Source: Roseovarius albus (GTDB lineage Bacteria; Pseudomonadota; Alphaproteobacteria; Rhodobacterales; Rhodobacteraceae). Taken from it: DNA of 64,000 nucleotides. A program made the position numbers and the translations under genes. Location: positions 1 to 64,000 of the forward strand of contig NZ_FWFX01000010.1 of assembly GCF_900172335.1 (NCBI RefSeq), in the 5' to 3' direction. Below are positions 53,152 to 63,800 of the stretch, in pieces. The notes beneath the pieces are model-generated. The model was not told the origin of the DNA, did not search any database, and saw only the letters and a program-made list of their open reading frames with translations. Positions within the stretch are counted from its first letter, which is position 1. Every line of letters begins with the position of its first letter.

Positions 53152-54960
53152 GTGGAAACTCTTAGAAAAGCATTGGCGATGCTCTCGCCGCGTGAAAAAC
53201 GCACCGGAGCAGGCGTGATGGTCCTTATTTTGCTCAAGGGAATTGGTGACACACTTGGTGTTGCATCGATCATGCCGTTTCTTTCCGTCTTGGGAGATCC
53301 CGATCTCGTACAAACAAACCGCTATGCGTCTTGGGTTTACAACACGATGGGATTCACTTCGATTGATGGCTTTCTGATTGCACTTGGGTGCGGGGTCTTT
53401 GCGATGATCCTGATCAGCGCTGTATTAAGAAGCGTTGCTGTCTATGCAATCAATCGCTGGGTCATGTCCAGAGAATACAGTCTGTCCCGTCGGCTTCTTG
53501 ATGTCTATATGCGGCAGCCTTATGCGTTCTTCTTGGATCGCCACACCGGGGATTTGTCGACTTATATTTTAAGTGAAACGCATCGGGTTGTCGGCGATGC
53601 CTACAAACCAGCTGCAGACATTCTCAATAGTCTTGTCACGTTTGTTTTCATCGTTTCATTGCTGTTGTGGACTGAGCCGATGATGACACTCGTTTCCGTC
53701 GCGGTTTTGGGCGGCTGTTATCTTGTACTTTTCACAATCTTGAAGCCGCTGATCAAACGCATGGGCGAGGCGGTTGTGAAGTCGAACAAAGCACGTTTCC
53801 GGATTGCAGGTGAGGCACTGGGTGGCGTGAAACAGATCCGGTTGCTTGGGAGAGAAAGGAATTACATTTCGGCCTATTCCGATCCGGCACGTACCCAGGC
53901 CCGAGTCAGAGCAGCAAATGCAACGCTTCGGCAAGTTCCAAAGTTCGCTTTGGAAGTCATCGCCTTTGGCGGGATCGTTGTTTTGACTTTGTTCCTGGTC
54001 ACAAGAAGTGGCGGAGTTGAGGGAGATGCAATCGCAAAGAGTCTACCACTTTTGGGGTTATATGCGTTTGCCGGGTATCGCCTATTACCAACAATGCAAA
54101 TTATCTATGCTTCAGCGGCGACATTGCGATATGGCTCTGCGGCGGTTGAGGCCGTCTACAAAGACCTTGGGAAAGGTCGCTCCTTAGCGCGGTTGCCATC
54201 CGAGCAAGCAAAGCCTTTGCCGTTAAACCAGAGATTGGAGCTTCTATCCGTTTCTTACAAATACCCGGGTGCGAAAACCGAGGGGTTGTCTGACATTAAT
54301 ATCTGCATTGAAAGAGGTATGACAGTCGGCCTCGTCGGAAGTACCGGAGCGGGAAAGACAACATTGATCGACGTCCTGCTTGGCCTGTTAACGCCGACGG
54401 GAGGAGAGATGCTGGTCGATGGCGTAGCATTAACCTCTGACAATATCAGATCTTGGCAAGCCAATGTCGGCTATGTGCCGCAGGAAATCTTTCTGACCGA
54501 TTCAACAATTGCCCAAAATATTGCAATGGGTGTGCCGGTTGATCAGATCTCAATGAAGCGGGTCGAACAGGCCTGCCGGATGGCGCAAATTTATGATTTT
54601 GTCGTCGACGAGCTGCCGAATGGATTCGAAACTGCTGTCGGCGAAAGAGGCGTGCGCCTGTCGGGAGGGCAACGTCAGCGTATCGGTATCGCGAGGGCGC
54701 TTTATAACAATCCGGAAGTGATTGTCTTTGACGAAGCAACGAGCGCGCTGGATAACGCCACAGAACGCGAAGTTATGAACGAAATCAGCGCTTTGTCGGG
54801 TAGTAAAACGATCATCATGATTGCGCACCGCCTCACCACTATTGAAAAGAGCGATAAAGTCATTGTTCTGGATCAGGGGCGCGTCGTGGGGGATGGTACA
54901 TTTTCAGAATTGTCCAAGAAAAACACGTATTTTCAGAACATTGAAAATGGATCCTCTTGA
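53152..54960 (+). CDS. ABC exporter, fused membrane-ATPase (MsbA/PglK-like)
   Basis: 602 residues. Six membrane segments in the first ~320 residues, then an ATPase domain with Walker A GSTGAGKTTL (about 396-405), signature LSGGQRQRIGIARAL and Walker B VIVFDEATSALD. There is no N-terminal C39 peptidase domain, so it does not cleave double-glycine leaders. It resembles lipid-linked oligosaccharide flippases (PglK) as much as peptide exporters. The start is a GTG without a clear ribosome site. It follows the nucleotidyltransferase gene by 120 bases, and could serve either the peptides or the glycan genes that follow. Confidence 0.85.
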   Translation: METLRKALAMLSPREKRTGAGVMVLILLKGIGDTLGVASIMPFLSVLGDPDLVQTNRYASWVYNTMGFTSIDGFLIALGCGVFAMILISAVLRSVAVYAINRWVMSREYSLSRRLLDVYMRQPYAFFLDRHTGDLSTYILSETHRVVGDAYKPAADILNSLVTFVFIVSLLLWTEPMMTLVSVAVLGGCYLVLFTILKPLIKRMGEAVVKSNKARFRIAGEALGGVKQIRLLGRERNYISAYSDPARTQARVRAANATLRQVPKFALEVIAFGGIVVLTLFLVTRSGGVEGDAIAKSLPLLGLYAFAGYRLLPTMQIIYASAATLRYGSAAVEAVYKDLGKGRSLARLPSEQAKPLPLNQRLELLSVSYKYPGAKTEGLSDINICIERGMTVGLVGSTGAGKTTLIDVLLGLLTPTGGEMLVDGVALTSDNIRSWQANVGYVPQEIFLTDSTIAQNIAMGVPVDQISMKRVEQACRMAQIYDFVVDELPNGFETAVGERGVRLSGGQRQRIGIARALYNNPEVIVFDEATSALDNATEREVMNEISALSGSKTIIMIAHRLTTIEKSDKVIVLDQGRVVGDGTFSELSKKNTYFQNIENGSS

Positions 54961-55150
54961 TGGGCGATCCCACGTGGCGGCTTTCTGTAACATACTCGAC
55001 AAGCGAACTCCATGTGCGGCATACTGCGAACAAATTTAGACATGAAAAGCGGTGGATCACCGAAAGGGATAAATTTGCGCAAAGCCGCGAAATTGTCCTG
55101 AAATGCAGGGTTATTGCACTAACCCTGGTTGCGATTTTGTGGAATGGAAA

Positions 55151-56146
55151 ATGAGTATTCAAAAAAAAATATCTGTTATTGGTGGGAGTGGTTTTGTCGG
55201 AACGAACTTTTGTCAGGCGTTGTTTGATAAGCAAATTCCATTCGAGATTATTGATATAAAGGCAAGCAACAGATTTGGTGAGAAATACAAGTTTGGAGAT
55301 GTGCGCGATAGCGAAAGTTTGCGGTCATCAATCACTGGGGATGTTGTTGTTAACTTAGCGGCCGTGCATCGCGATGATGTGCGCGACAAGAACGAGTATC
55401 ACCTAACAAATGTGCAAGGCGCTGAAAACGTTGCACGTGTTTGCACCGAAAAAGGTATCGACAAAATTGTCTTTACAAGCTCGGTTGCCGTTTACGGTTT
55501 TGCCAAGCCCGGCACAGATGAAAGCGGCGAAATAAATCCCTTCAATGAATATGGCCGAACCAAGTTTGAAGCGGAAGAGAAGCTGCGCGCTTGGCATGGA
55601 GAAGGGGAGAATAAACTTATCATCGTGCGCCCTACGGTGATTTTCGGCGAGGGCAACCGCGGCAATGTGTTTAACCTTTTGAACCAAGTGGCGTCAGGTA
55701 AATTCGTGATGGTGGGCAACGGCACCAACAAAAAGTCGATGGCATACATTCACAACATTGTCGCCTTTTTGGAGAGGTGCCTAGCGACTGATCAGAAATA
55801 TGCAGTTTACAACTACGTCGACACGCCTGATCTGGATATGAACTCTTTGGTCCGTCATGTTCGAAATACCCTAAAGGGCAAAGATAACATCGGCCTGCGT
55901 CTTCCTTATTGGTTGGGTTTGATACTGGGATATGTGGCCGATGGCATTGCTGTTGTGACCAAGAAATCCCTGCCCATCAGCTCTGTCCGTGTTAAAAAGT
56001 TTTGCGCCTCGACCGCCTTTGCGTCGGCTAAATCGGATCTCGATGATTTTCAACCACCCTATGATTTGCAAACAGGTATCGAACGCACGTTAACGTCAGA
56101 ATTCATATCCCCTGATCCAAATCGTGAAATATTTTATACCGAATAG
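55151..56146 (+). CDS. NAD-dependent epimerase/dehydratase family protein
   Basis: 331 residues, extended short-chain dehydrogenase. NAD motif VIGGSGFVGTNF (residues 9-20), TSSVAVYG (Ser of the triad ~110), and YGRTK (Tyr134, Lys138). It should modify a nucleotide sugar (epimerisation, dehydration or reduction). A more AT-rich gene than most in the window. The start follows GGAATGGAAA; the frame back to 55103 is not needed by the fold. Between the ABC exporter and a convergent glycosyltransferase. Confidence 0.85.
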   Translation: MSIQKKISVIGGSGFVGTNFCQALFDKQIPFEIIDIKASNRFGEKYKFGDVRDSESLRSSITGDVVVNLAAVHRDDVRDKNEYHLTNVQGAENVARVCTEKGIDKIVFTSSVAVYGFAKPGTDESGEINPFNEYGRTKFEAEEKLRAWHGEGENKLIIVRPTVIFGEGNRGNVFNLLNQVASGKFVMVGNGTNKKSMAYIHNIVAFLERCLATDQKYAVYNYVDTPDLDMNSLVRHVRNTLKGKDNIGLRLPYWLGLILGYVADGIAVVTKKSLPISSVRVKKFCASTAFASAKSDLDDFQPPYDLQTGIERTLTSEFISPDPNREIFYTE

Positions 56147-56167
56147 TGCCTGATGTTCCCATGAGGG

Positions 56168-57301
56168 CTACGCGCGGCTTAGCGTGGAGATTGCTTCAAG
56201 GTATTTGTCGATCACTATCGTTTCATCGAAGGTATTGACCATTTTGGCCCGCCCCGCCTGCCCCATGGCTGCACGTTCGTCGAAACTCATTTCGCAAAAC
56301 CGGATCATTTTGTCAGCCAGATCCTCTGCACTACGTGGTGTACATATAAATCCGCTGATGCCGTCATCGACTGTGTCCCGACATCCAACCGAGTCGGTAG
56401 TGATGATCGGACGCGCCATTGCACCCGCTTCAAGCAGGGAGCGCGGCGTGCCTTCACGATAATAGGACGGCAAAACCACGCAATCTGCTTCCGCCATCTT
56501 GCCTCGAACGTCCTCGACAAACCCGAGATGACGAACAACACCTTCTTTGTTCCAGGTGTCGACCTGAGATCTCGGCACTGCGGCGGGATTGTTGTTGTCG
56601 ATGCTGCCCATCATCTCGAATTGTGTGTTTGGAAAGTGTTTCCGGGTCATATGCGCGGCGTCTACAAACTCGGCGACGCCTTTGGCCCACAACAGGCGTG
56701 CGATAAACAAAAAGAGTGGTGCGTTACCGGTGTCTGGATTGGCTGACGTGCTTTGGAAACTTGTGAGGTCCACACCGGACCCCGGCAAAACATCGATGTT
56801 GGCCTGATTGGTCAAAATGTTGTGGTCACGAAACAACGTCACATCATCCGTGTTCTGGAAAAACACCAATGCAGATTTGCGCAAAGACAGCCTATATAGG
56901 ACCTTCATAATCCGGGCCATCATCCCCGCTTCGGCAAAGCCGACCCCAAGCCCCGCGATGTTGTTAACGACCGGGATGTTCAGGCTGTGCGCGGCCATAG
57001 AGCCGTAGATGTTCGGTTTGGCGGTGTAGCCAAGGTAGATGTCGGGCTGGACTTGGCGCAATGCAGCTTTCAACCTGTACATCAGTTGCAAGTCCGAGAA
57101 GGGGTTGCGATTCATCAGCATCGGGACATGCACGTGATGCGCACCCATTGCTTCAAGTTTCGGGGTGTATTTGTCTCGCGGCGCGATGATGGTCACTCGA
57201 TGCCCTGCCGCGATGAATGCACGAACAAGATTTGCGCGCAACATCCAGACATAATGGGAAGTATTGTAACCGATCGCAACGTGCCGGGGCTTTTGGGTCA
57301 T
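56168..57301 (-). CDS. glycosyltransferase family 4
   Basis: 377 residues, GT-B fold. N-terminal acceptor part (GYNTSHYVWMLRANLVRAF, YLGYTAKPNIYGSMAAHSL, NNIAGLG) of the kind seen in PglA/WbpH-type enzymes, and the retaining E-x7-E donor motif (REGTPRSLLEAG). It transfers a sugar, probably an N-acetylhexosamine type, to a lipid-linked acceptor in the cytoplasm. Convergent with the epimerase gene and divergent from ugd. Confidence 0.87.
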   Translation of the reverse strand: MTQKPRHVAIGYNTSHYVWMLRANLVRAFIAAGHRVTIIAPRDKYTPKLEAMGAHHVHVPMLMNRNPFSDLQLMYRLKAALRQVQPDIYLGYTAKPNIYGSMAAHSLNIPVVNNIAGLGVGFAEAGMMARIMKVLYRLSLRKSALVFFQNTDDVTLFRDHNILTNQANIDVLPGSGVDLTSFQSTSANPDTGNAPLFLFIARLLWAKGVAEFVDAAHMTRKHFPNTQFEMMGSIDNNNPAAVPRSQVDTWNKEGVVRHLGFVEDVRGKMAEADCVVLPSYYREGTPRSLLEAGAMARPIITTDSVGCRDTVDDGISGFICTPRSAEDLADKMIRFCEMSFDERAAMGQAGRAKMVNTFDETIVIDKYLEAISTLSRA

Positions 57302-57639
57302 TAGTTAATTTCTCGAAAATATATGCGCTGCTTCTAAGGCTTATGTAAGTTTAACCTAGTTTACTCAGGTTCCGTCAAGCAGGTAATCAGGATCACTGAC
57401 TCGTATATGGGTATTTTACTTCGCTGAAACTCATTTCGATTTGCAAGAAGGCCGCGCAAAAACGTTGTCGATTTAAGGGTTGTGATGTTTTACGCCGGAT
57501 GGATCATGGCGGCCCGCATTTCGTGGTCAGTCGAAACACAAAGGTGGTTCAGGCTTCAATGCCAATTGACACTTGCTCCTTACGTGGGCCATGTTTGGAT
57601 TTTGAGCTTGTTTGATACTGTGAATTTGGAGATCCGTTT
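57302..57639. other. divergent promoter interval between glycosyltransferase and ugd
   Basis: About 338 bases, AT-rich, no gene supported. It must contain promoters for both flanking genes. No clear palindrome or riboswitch-like structure was noticed. Confidence 0.4.
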
Positions 57640-58956
57640 ATGAAAATAGCAATGATTGGAACAGGTTATGTGGGCCTTGTTTCGGGGGTGTGTTTCTCGG
57701 ACTTTGGTCATGACGTAGTTTGCGTCGACAAAGACCCCGACAAGCTTGCCAAACTGAATGCGGGCGAGGTTCCAATTTTTGAGCCGGGGCTTGATGACCT
57801 GATGGCCAAGAATGTAGCCGCCGGTCGATTGACGTTCTCTGGAGATCTGAAGCAGGCAGTTGATGGCGCCGAAGCAGTGTTTATCGCTGTCGGTACACCG
57901 ACGCGGCGCGGGGATGGTCATGCCGACCTGACCTATGTCATGGCGGCAGCGGAAGAGATCGCGCATGCGCTGACCGATTACGCGGTTGTGGTCACCAAAT
58001 CGACGGTCCCAGTTGGCACCAATATGCAGGTCAAGCAGACCATTCTGGCGGCAAATCCGGATGCGGAGTTTGATGTCGCCTCTAATCCCGAATTCCTGCG
58101 TGAAGGGGCGGCGATCGACGATTTCATGCGCCCCGACCGGATTGTCGTCGGGGTTGAGACGGATCGCGCTGCCAAGGTGATGCGGTCGATCTACCGCCCG
58201 CTCTACCTGCGCGATTTCCCGGTTGTCACCACGGATTTGGAAAGCGCAGAGATGATCAAATACGCGGCAAACGCGTTTCTGGCGACCAAGATCACCTTTA
58301 TCAATGAGATCGCCGCTCTCTGCGAACGCACCGGCGCAGACATCAAGATGGTATCAAAGGGCATGGGGATGGACGGCCGAATCGGCAATAAATTTCTGCA
58401 TGCTGGACCCGGTTATGGTGGGTCCTGTTTTCCCAAAGATACGCAGGCTCTGGCACGGATCGGTCAGGAAAACGGCATGCCGATGCAGCTGACTGAAACA
58501 GTCATCAAGGTCAATAACGAGATCAAGAGCCGTATGGTCGATAAGATCTATGATGCCTGTGACGGGTCAGTCAACGGCAAGGTTATCACGGTGCTGGGTG
58601 TTACATTCAAACCTAACACCGATGACATGCGTGATGCGCCCAGCCTAACCATCATTCCGACGCTGATCGGCAATGGCGCAAAAGTTCGAGTTGTGGACCC
58701 GCAAGGCCGCCACGAAGGCGAAGCGATGCTACCGGGTGTCACCTGGATGGAAGATCCCTATGTCGCAGCTGACGGCGCGGACGCAATCGTTGTACTGACT
58801 GAATGGAATGAGTTCCGCGCGCTGGATCTTGCCCATATCACCGACAAGATGAACACGCCGTATATGGTCGACCTGCGGAATATCTATTCCGCAGATGAAG
58901 CTATCGGTGCCGGGCTCACGCGGTATATCTCAGTTGGGCGAGCGCCGGCGGAGTGA
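57640..58956 (+). CDS. ugd: UDP-glucose 6-dehydrogenase
   Basis: 438 residues. NAD-binding start MKIAMIGTGYVGLVSGVCFSD, the FLREGAAIDDFMRPDRIV segment, GYGGSCFPKDTQAL with the catalytic Cys (about 262), and GVTFKPNTDDMRDAPS. It oxidises UDP-glucose to UDP-glucuronate, a precursor of acidic exopolysaccharide or glycoconjugates. The ATG follows GGAG. Followed by a clear terminator hairpin. Confidence 0.95.
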   Translation: MKIAMIGTGYVGLVSGVCFSDFGHDVVCVDKDPDKLAKLNAGEVPIFEPGLDDLMAKNVAAGRLTFSGDLKQAVDGAEAVFIAVGTPTRRGDGHADLTYVMAAAEEIAHALTDYAVVVTKSTVPVGTNMQVKQTILAANPDAEFDVASNPEFLREGAAIDDFMRPDRIVVGVETDRAAKVMRSIYRPLYLRDFPVVTTDLESAEMIKYAANAFLATKITFINEIAALCERTGADIKMVSKGMGMDGRIGNKFLHAGPGYGGSCFPKDTQALARIGQENGMPMQLTETVIKVNNEIKSRMVDKIYDACDGSVNGKVITVLGVTFKPNTDDMRDAPSLTIIPTLIGNGAKVRVVDPQGRHEGEAMLPGVTWMEDPYVAADGADAIVVLTEWNEFRALDLAHITDKMNTPYMVDLRNIYSADEAIGAGLTRYISVGRAPAE

Positions 58957-58976
58957 GGTGCTTCAGGCTGCAATCC

Positions 58977-59000
58977 ACCAGCCCTTTGGATAGGGCTGGT
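58977..59000 (+). terminator. intrinsic terminator after ugd
   Basis: ACCAGCCCT (58977-58985) and AGGGCTGGT (58992-59000) form a 9-bp perfect stem with a 6-base loop, followed by TAATTT. It also ends the convergent sulfotransferase transcript. Confidence 0.8.
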
Positions 59001-59025
59001 TAATTTCCGATGCATCGCACTCTGA

Positions 59026-59970
59026 TTAAACAGCATCTTTGCGAGTGCGGGCTTCAAACCAATGTTCAAGATCGGTATCTATCAATCTTTGCAATTCCAG
59101 AACGTCGTTTCGATAGAAGTCCATCAAAAAGGTCTTCGTCTTGGGGTCCATCATTGGACGCTCAAGTGACTTTTCATAAAACCACGACCTTAATTTCTTT
59201 TTTGTAATGTCTGGGATTAGTTTTTTGACTTTGGCGGCTGTTCGTCCCTGAGTATTAAATATTTGTGCGAGGCCTTTGCGTTTGGGCCTGCCGCCCTTTT
59301 GTGTGTGTACAACAACAGGGGCAAACTCGTCCTCGATTGAAAGCCAATCGAAAATATCTGCCGCGACATCCAACGGGCGCAGCTCAAGGTTTTCAAATAA
59401 AACCAGTTTGACGTTATCCCGACCAAACATGTCGATCCAAGGTAAAATCAACTGATGTTGAAGCCCTTTGTTCAAACGGGGGATCAGTGATTTGTCTGGC
59501 GTCGTTCCCCTTATGAACCCGCTGGCCATTTCGTCAACAAAGGATGCGAAGTCACTGCGCACCTCTCCCCGCCGCAGATGCAGCAGGTATTCGGAAAACA
59601 GCCGGTCCGCAGGGTTGCGGAGGCACACAAGAATTTTCGCATTCGGGCAGTCATCACGGATCGTTTGAGCGACCTTTGGATGATACAAATAGTGTGAGGA
59701 CTCTCCTACGTAATCCGCTTCGGCTGACCCTTCAAACAATTCAAAATAGGCACCTGGGGTTCGATACTTCCCACTTTGCTCGAGGAAGGCTAGTTTCTCG
59801 CGTTCAGCTGTTGTGGGATTTGCCAAGCGTCTTAATGTCTCAGGGACATAGAAGTTTGGTTCCTTGATTGGCGACATGAAGATGTTGGGATGTTGCTCGA
59901 GCATCAAGTTCAGCGTTGTTGAGCCGCATCGCATTCCACCAATGAAGAAAAAATTAGGTTGTCTACTCAT
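59026..59970 (-). CDS. sulfotransferase
   Basis: 314 residues, PAPS-dependent sulfotransferase fold. The 5'-phosphosulfate loop is GGMRCGSTTL (residues 11-20) and the 3'-phosphate motif is LVCLRNPADRLFSEYL. It transfers sulfate to a carbohydrate or other small molecule, and with UDP-glucuronate production fits a sulfated acidic polysaccharide, common in marine bacteria. Peptide sulfation is an alternative because of the nearby peptide cluster, but no Tyr-sulfation signature can be read. Confidence 0.85.
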   Translation of the reverse strand: MSRQPNFFFIGGMRCGSTTLNLMLEQHPNIFMSPIKEPNFYVPETLRRLANPTTAEREKLAFLEQSGKYRTPGAYFELFEGSAEADYVGESSHYLYHPKVAQTIRDDCPNAKILVCLRNPADRLFSEYLLHLRRGEVRSDFASFVDEMASGFIRGTTPDKSLIPRLNKGLQHQLILPWIDMFGRDNVKLVLFENLELRPLDVAADIFDWLSIEDEFAPVVVHTQKGGRPKRKGLAQIFNTQGRTAAKVKKLIPDITKKKLRSWFYEKSLERPMMDPKTKTFLMDFYRNDVLELQRLIDTDLEHWFEARTRKDAV

Positions 59971-60868
59971 ACAGACGTTTCCATTTTTATAATTTGGTAC
60001 TCACTTTGAAACCGGTTGATCAAATTTTCGTGTCAATTGGACCGCTATCAATTGTTTACCATAATTAGGCTTAGTGCGAGGCACTCTTTATACTTTTGGA
60101 TCTGGATAGGGTGATTCAAGCATTTTTACTGAATCTTAAGGCTGATGGCCGTTCTTCAAGAAATTGTTGTGGTGGAGGTTTGGGCTTGAAGACTCACTTT
60201 AGAAACTTATCCAACCAAATCCAGAGTCCTTTACCTATTACGATGATCAGCGCTGTGTGAGCAGTCGAACGAGCGACCGAAGGCACAAAGATCCTCAAGT
60301 GAAATATTTACGCCATCGGACTCGCAGGAATTATTGTCAAACTCTGTCGGAAGGCCTTGATATCATTCGCAACTCCATTATCAGATTTCTATTGGGCGCT
60401 GCGCTGCAATGCCTAGCCGTCGACGGACAAATGGCACCGGTATTGTGAGTGTTTTGGTAAATTGATGCGTGGATCAGTCGTTAAGCAAAAGAACACTGGC
60501 GGTTCTGCTGGAGCATGCGACATGCCAGCTTTCAACCGTGGCAACCATATTCCCGTGAAAACAAACGAGATTGTTCGCATTGCCATGCGCGGATCGATAC
60601 AGTCTTCCGATATCTAACAGACTGTTTCTAAAAGTGACCTGGTTCAGAATGCCAATAATTGAATCCTGTGCAGAGTTGGGAAATGTGCCGAAAATACTTA
60701 ACAAAGTGGCAATATTGTGTTTAAATGTGGGCCTGCTTTGACGACCGAGGAACTCGAAGCTTCAAGAACATAAGCAATTCAATTTTTAAGAGAATCACAA
60801 ACTTTTCCACCCTCGGATTCGAAATAGTAGCCAGTGACACGTGATAGTCAGTAACAGAGGTATTTAAA
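59971..60868. other. long gene-free interval upstream of the surface-protein gene
   Basis: About 900 bases, AT-rich. Short frames on both strands exist (for example minus strand 60704-60474 and plus strand 60257-60448) without ribosome sites or recognisable domains. It should contain the promoters for the sulfotransferase and for the large surface-protein gene. The length suggests a regulated or recently rearranged region. Confidence 0.4.
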
Positions 60869-63800
60869 GTGGCATTCAACGACCCATCCATCACATTTGG
60901 CGCTACTGGTTTACAGGGCGAAAGTATCAACAATCCGACAGCGCTTGACTTCAGCAAGACTGGCTCGCCTGTGCTCTTTGTGACGCAGCAAAATGCTAAG
61001 ATCCTTCGTTTGGAGATAGAGCGTCAGGTTGACGGGCCAGACGCCGACACCGTGTCCGATTTTGTCGTTACAAATACGACAAACATTGATGTCGTGAAAT
61101 TCGACACTCAGAACTATTTTGACGATGGGTCGCTTTATGGGGTCACCAATCGGCAAATGACCGGATTGGTTACGTCGAAAGACGACGACGGCAATGATGT
61201 CCTTTATGTAAGTTCTTCTGATTGGCGCGTTGCGGTTGGGAACGACATCAATCTTGACACCAATTCAAGCCAAATTCACCGCCTTGTTCTAGACCCCGAT
61301 ACTGGCGCTGTCATTTCCAATGTCGCCATTGTGCGGGGTCTGCCTAGATCAGAAGAAAACCACTCCATTAACGGGCTGGACATCGCGATCGATCCAGTCA
61401 CGGGTCACGAAATATTGTGGGCGGCTGTTGGCGGCAATACCAACAATGGCTCACCCGGGAACAACTTCGCGGGGACCGTCGATTTTCCGTACTCGGGTTC
61501 GATCATCAAAATCGACTTGGATGTTGTCAATTCTTACGACGTTCGCATCGACGGGCAAGGCGACCCGTTCATACTTGATCTTCCAACCCTGGATGACCCT
61601 AGCCGTTCCAATATTGATCTCTCAACACTAAACATCCTCAATCCTGAGGACGCGCCAAACTTCACTCTGGATGACAACGGTACAGGCACCAACGGAGAAC
61701 TGATGCCGGATTGGGCCGGGGGCAACAATGGGCTGAATGCTGCGAAAATCGTCGACAAGGTTCTCGTCAGCTCGGGTGGCCAACTTCAGTTTGTCGATAA
61801 TCCTCTGGCACTCCACGCGCCCGGTTATCGTAATCCGTACGATGTTTTGGTGACCGAAGCAGGTGAAGTGTTCTCTTGGGACAACGGATCAAATCTAGGT
61901 TGGGGCGGCCAGCCGATCCCGTTCGTTGACAACACGCCAGGAGGAACAGTCAATTACGTTCAGGACTGGACAACGGAACTAGCGTCCAACCAGTTCAACG
62001 AAACCGGCAGCGGGCCTTTTGACGACCAGCTGCATTACGCAGGTAGCACGAGTGATGCATTCGGCCCGTATGCAGGTAACCCGAACCCCATCCGCGCAGC
62101 GGCGGATGTTTTACGTGCCGCTTTCAATTCCGACGGCAGCTACAAGCCGGCTTCACCGACAGATCCCGTTTATGATCAGGATGGAACGACGGTCATCTTC
62201 GCTAATGAAACCGAAGCCCAGGCATTTTTATCGTCCCTATTTATTCTGTATGAGGAACAAGGGAATGGAAACTGGGTTGATATAACTTCCAACACCGGGC
62301 TTCCAGCCGACTTCGTAGATATCGTATCCGGCTATTATTGGGAACAGCCGGGTAGCAGCATCGGCGATCCTTCGGACTACTATGACGGCTCAAGCCTCAC
62401 TGGCGGAACCTTTTATTCACCTGAAAGCGAGTTTTTCGACCCAACGGAAGACGGCACACTGGCCCTTGTTGATGCCTCTACAAACGGCTTGGCAGAATAT
62501 ACCGGGTCCAACTTTGGCGGTGCTCTACAAGGTGCGATTGTCGCAGCGTCCTTCAACGGCAATCTCTATTTTGAAAAACCGATCGACACAAATGGTGATG
62601 GCCGGACTGATGCCGTGCAAAGCCTCGGCACGATTAATGGATTCGGGTCTCAACCCCTTTCGGTTATAACATTGGGAGACGACGGAATTCCCGGTTTTTA
62701 TGCCGACAATGACGGTGATGGTGTTGATGACTTTGCAGGCTTAATCGTCGCCGCCACCTATGGCGCAGACAGCATCAATTTCTTCGTTCCGGGTAGCCAG
62801 TCTGTAGGACCTGGCAACGATCTGGACCTTGATGGCAGAGACGACGTAGTCGACTCCCACGTCGGGGACCCGACAGACGGCAAAGGCGTGCTGCTTAATG
62901 CAAACGAGACGCTGACATGGCAGTTTGAGTTGAGCACTCCGACGACACCACCCGGTGCTATTCCTCCGGGTGACAGTATTGCCGGTGACATCGGTATCAA
63001 TGCGGTTTGGCGCAACGGTGTTGATGATCAATATGCGCAGGAAACGGACCCAGCTCTTTATACTCCGTCGATCTGGAACCTTGGTGGCGCCTCAACGTTC
63101 GTAAGTATCGATGTCGCTGACGATGGTACCGCAATTGGTTCTGCCAATACACAAAGAGATGTGTTGGGGATTGGTTTTGCGGCGCAGAACAACCTTGAGG
63201 GTCTATCGATCACCAGCGAAATGCTGAACATCTTCAGCTACACGCCAAACACGGAAGCCTTCAAGACCTGGGATGGTGGTGAGAAGTTTGGTTTGATGGT
63301 CGGCCCAGGGGATCAATCCAATTTCGCTGAGGCAACTATCGCTGTCGATACCTCATTGGGATCGCCGCGTTTTGGCATCCAGTTGATTGTTGAAACTGAC
63401 GACGTGCCGGTCACAACTTTCGTAGAAATTCCGGGAATTGATAACCCCACCAGGGGATTGGAAGACCCAAGCCTGCAGATCGCGATGGACGTCGATCTGA
63501 CACCCGGTGCTGAAACCATTACGGCACGTGCCAGATATGTGGATGACGGGATCTTTACGAATTGGGTTTCGACCACAGCGGTCCCGATCCCGAGTGCTGT
63601 CGTCGAAGCGATCAAAGGAGAGTATAACAACGCAGGCACGTCAACCGGCGCCGTTGTAGGCCTTGTGGCTTCGACAGAAACTGGTGATGACAGCTTTGCC
63701 GCATCTTGGGATTGGGTCGAGGTTACGGGACAGGACGCGCTCGAAACTACTGGTCAAGTACTGTTCCGCTGGAATGCTGGCGAGTCGGATGTCGCAGCAA

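Noticed and set aside
54960..55154. 64-codon frame overlapping the ABC exporter stop and running into the epimerase start
   Set aside because: Tight overlap is suggestive, but there is no ribosome site for it and the translation has no recognisable fold.
60474..60704. 76-codon minus-strand frame in the long gap
   Set aside because: No ribosome site and no neighbours to support it.
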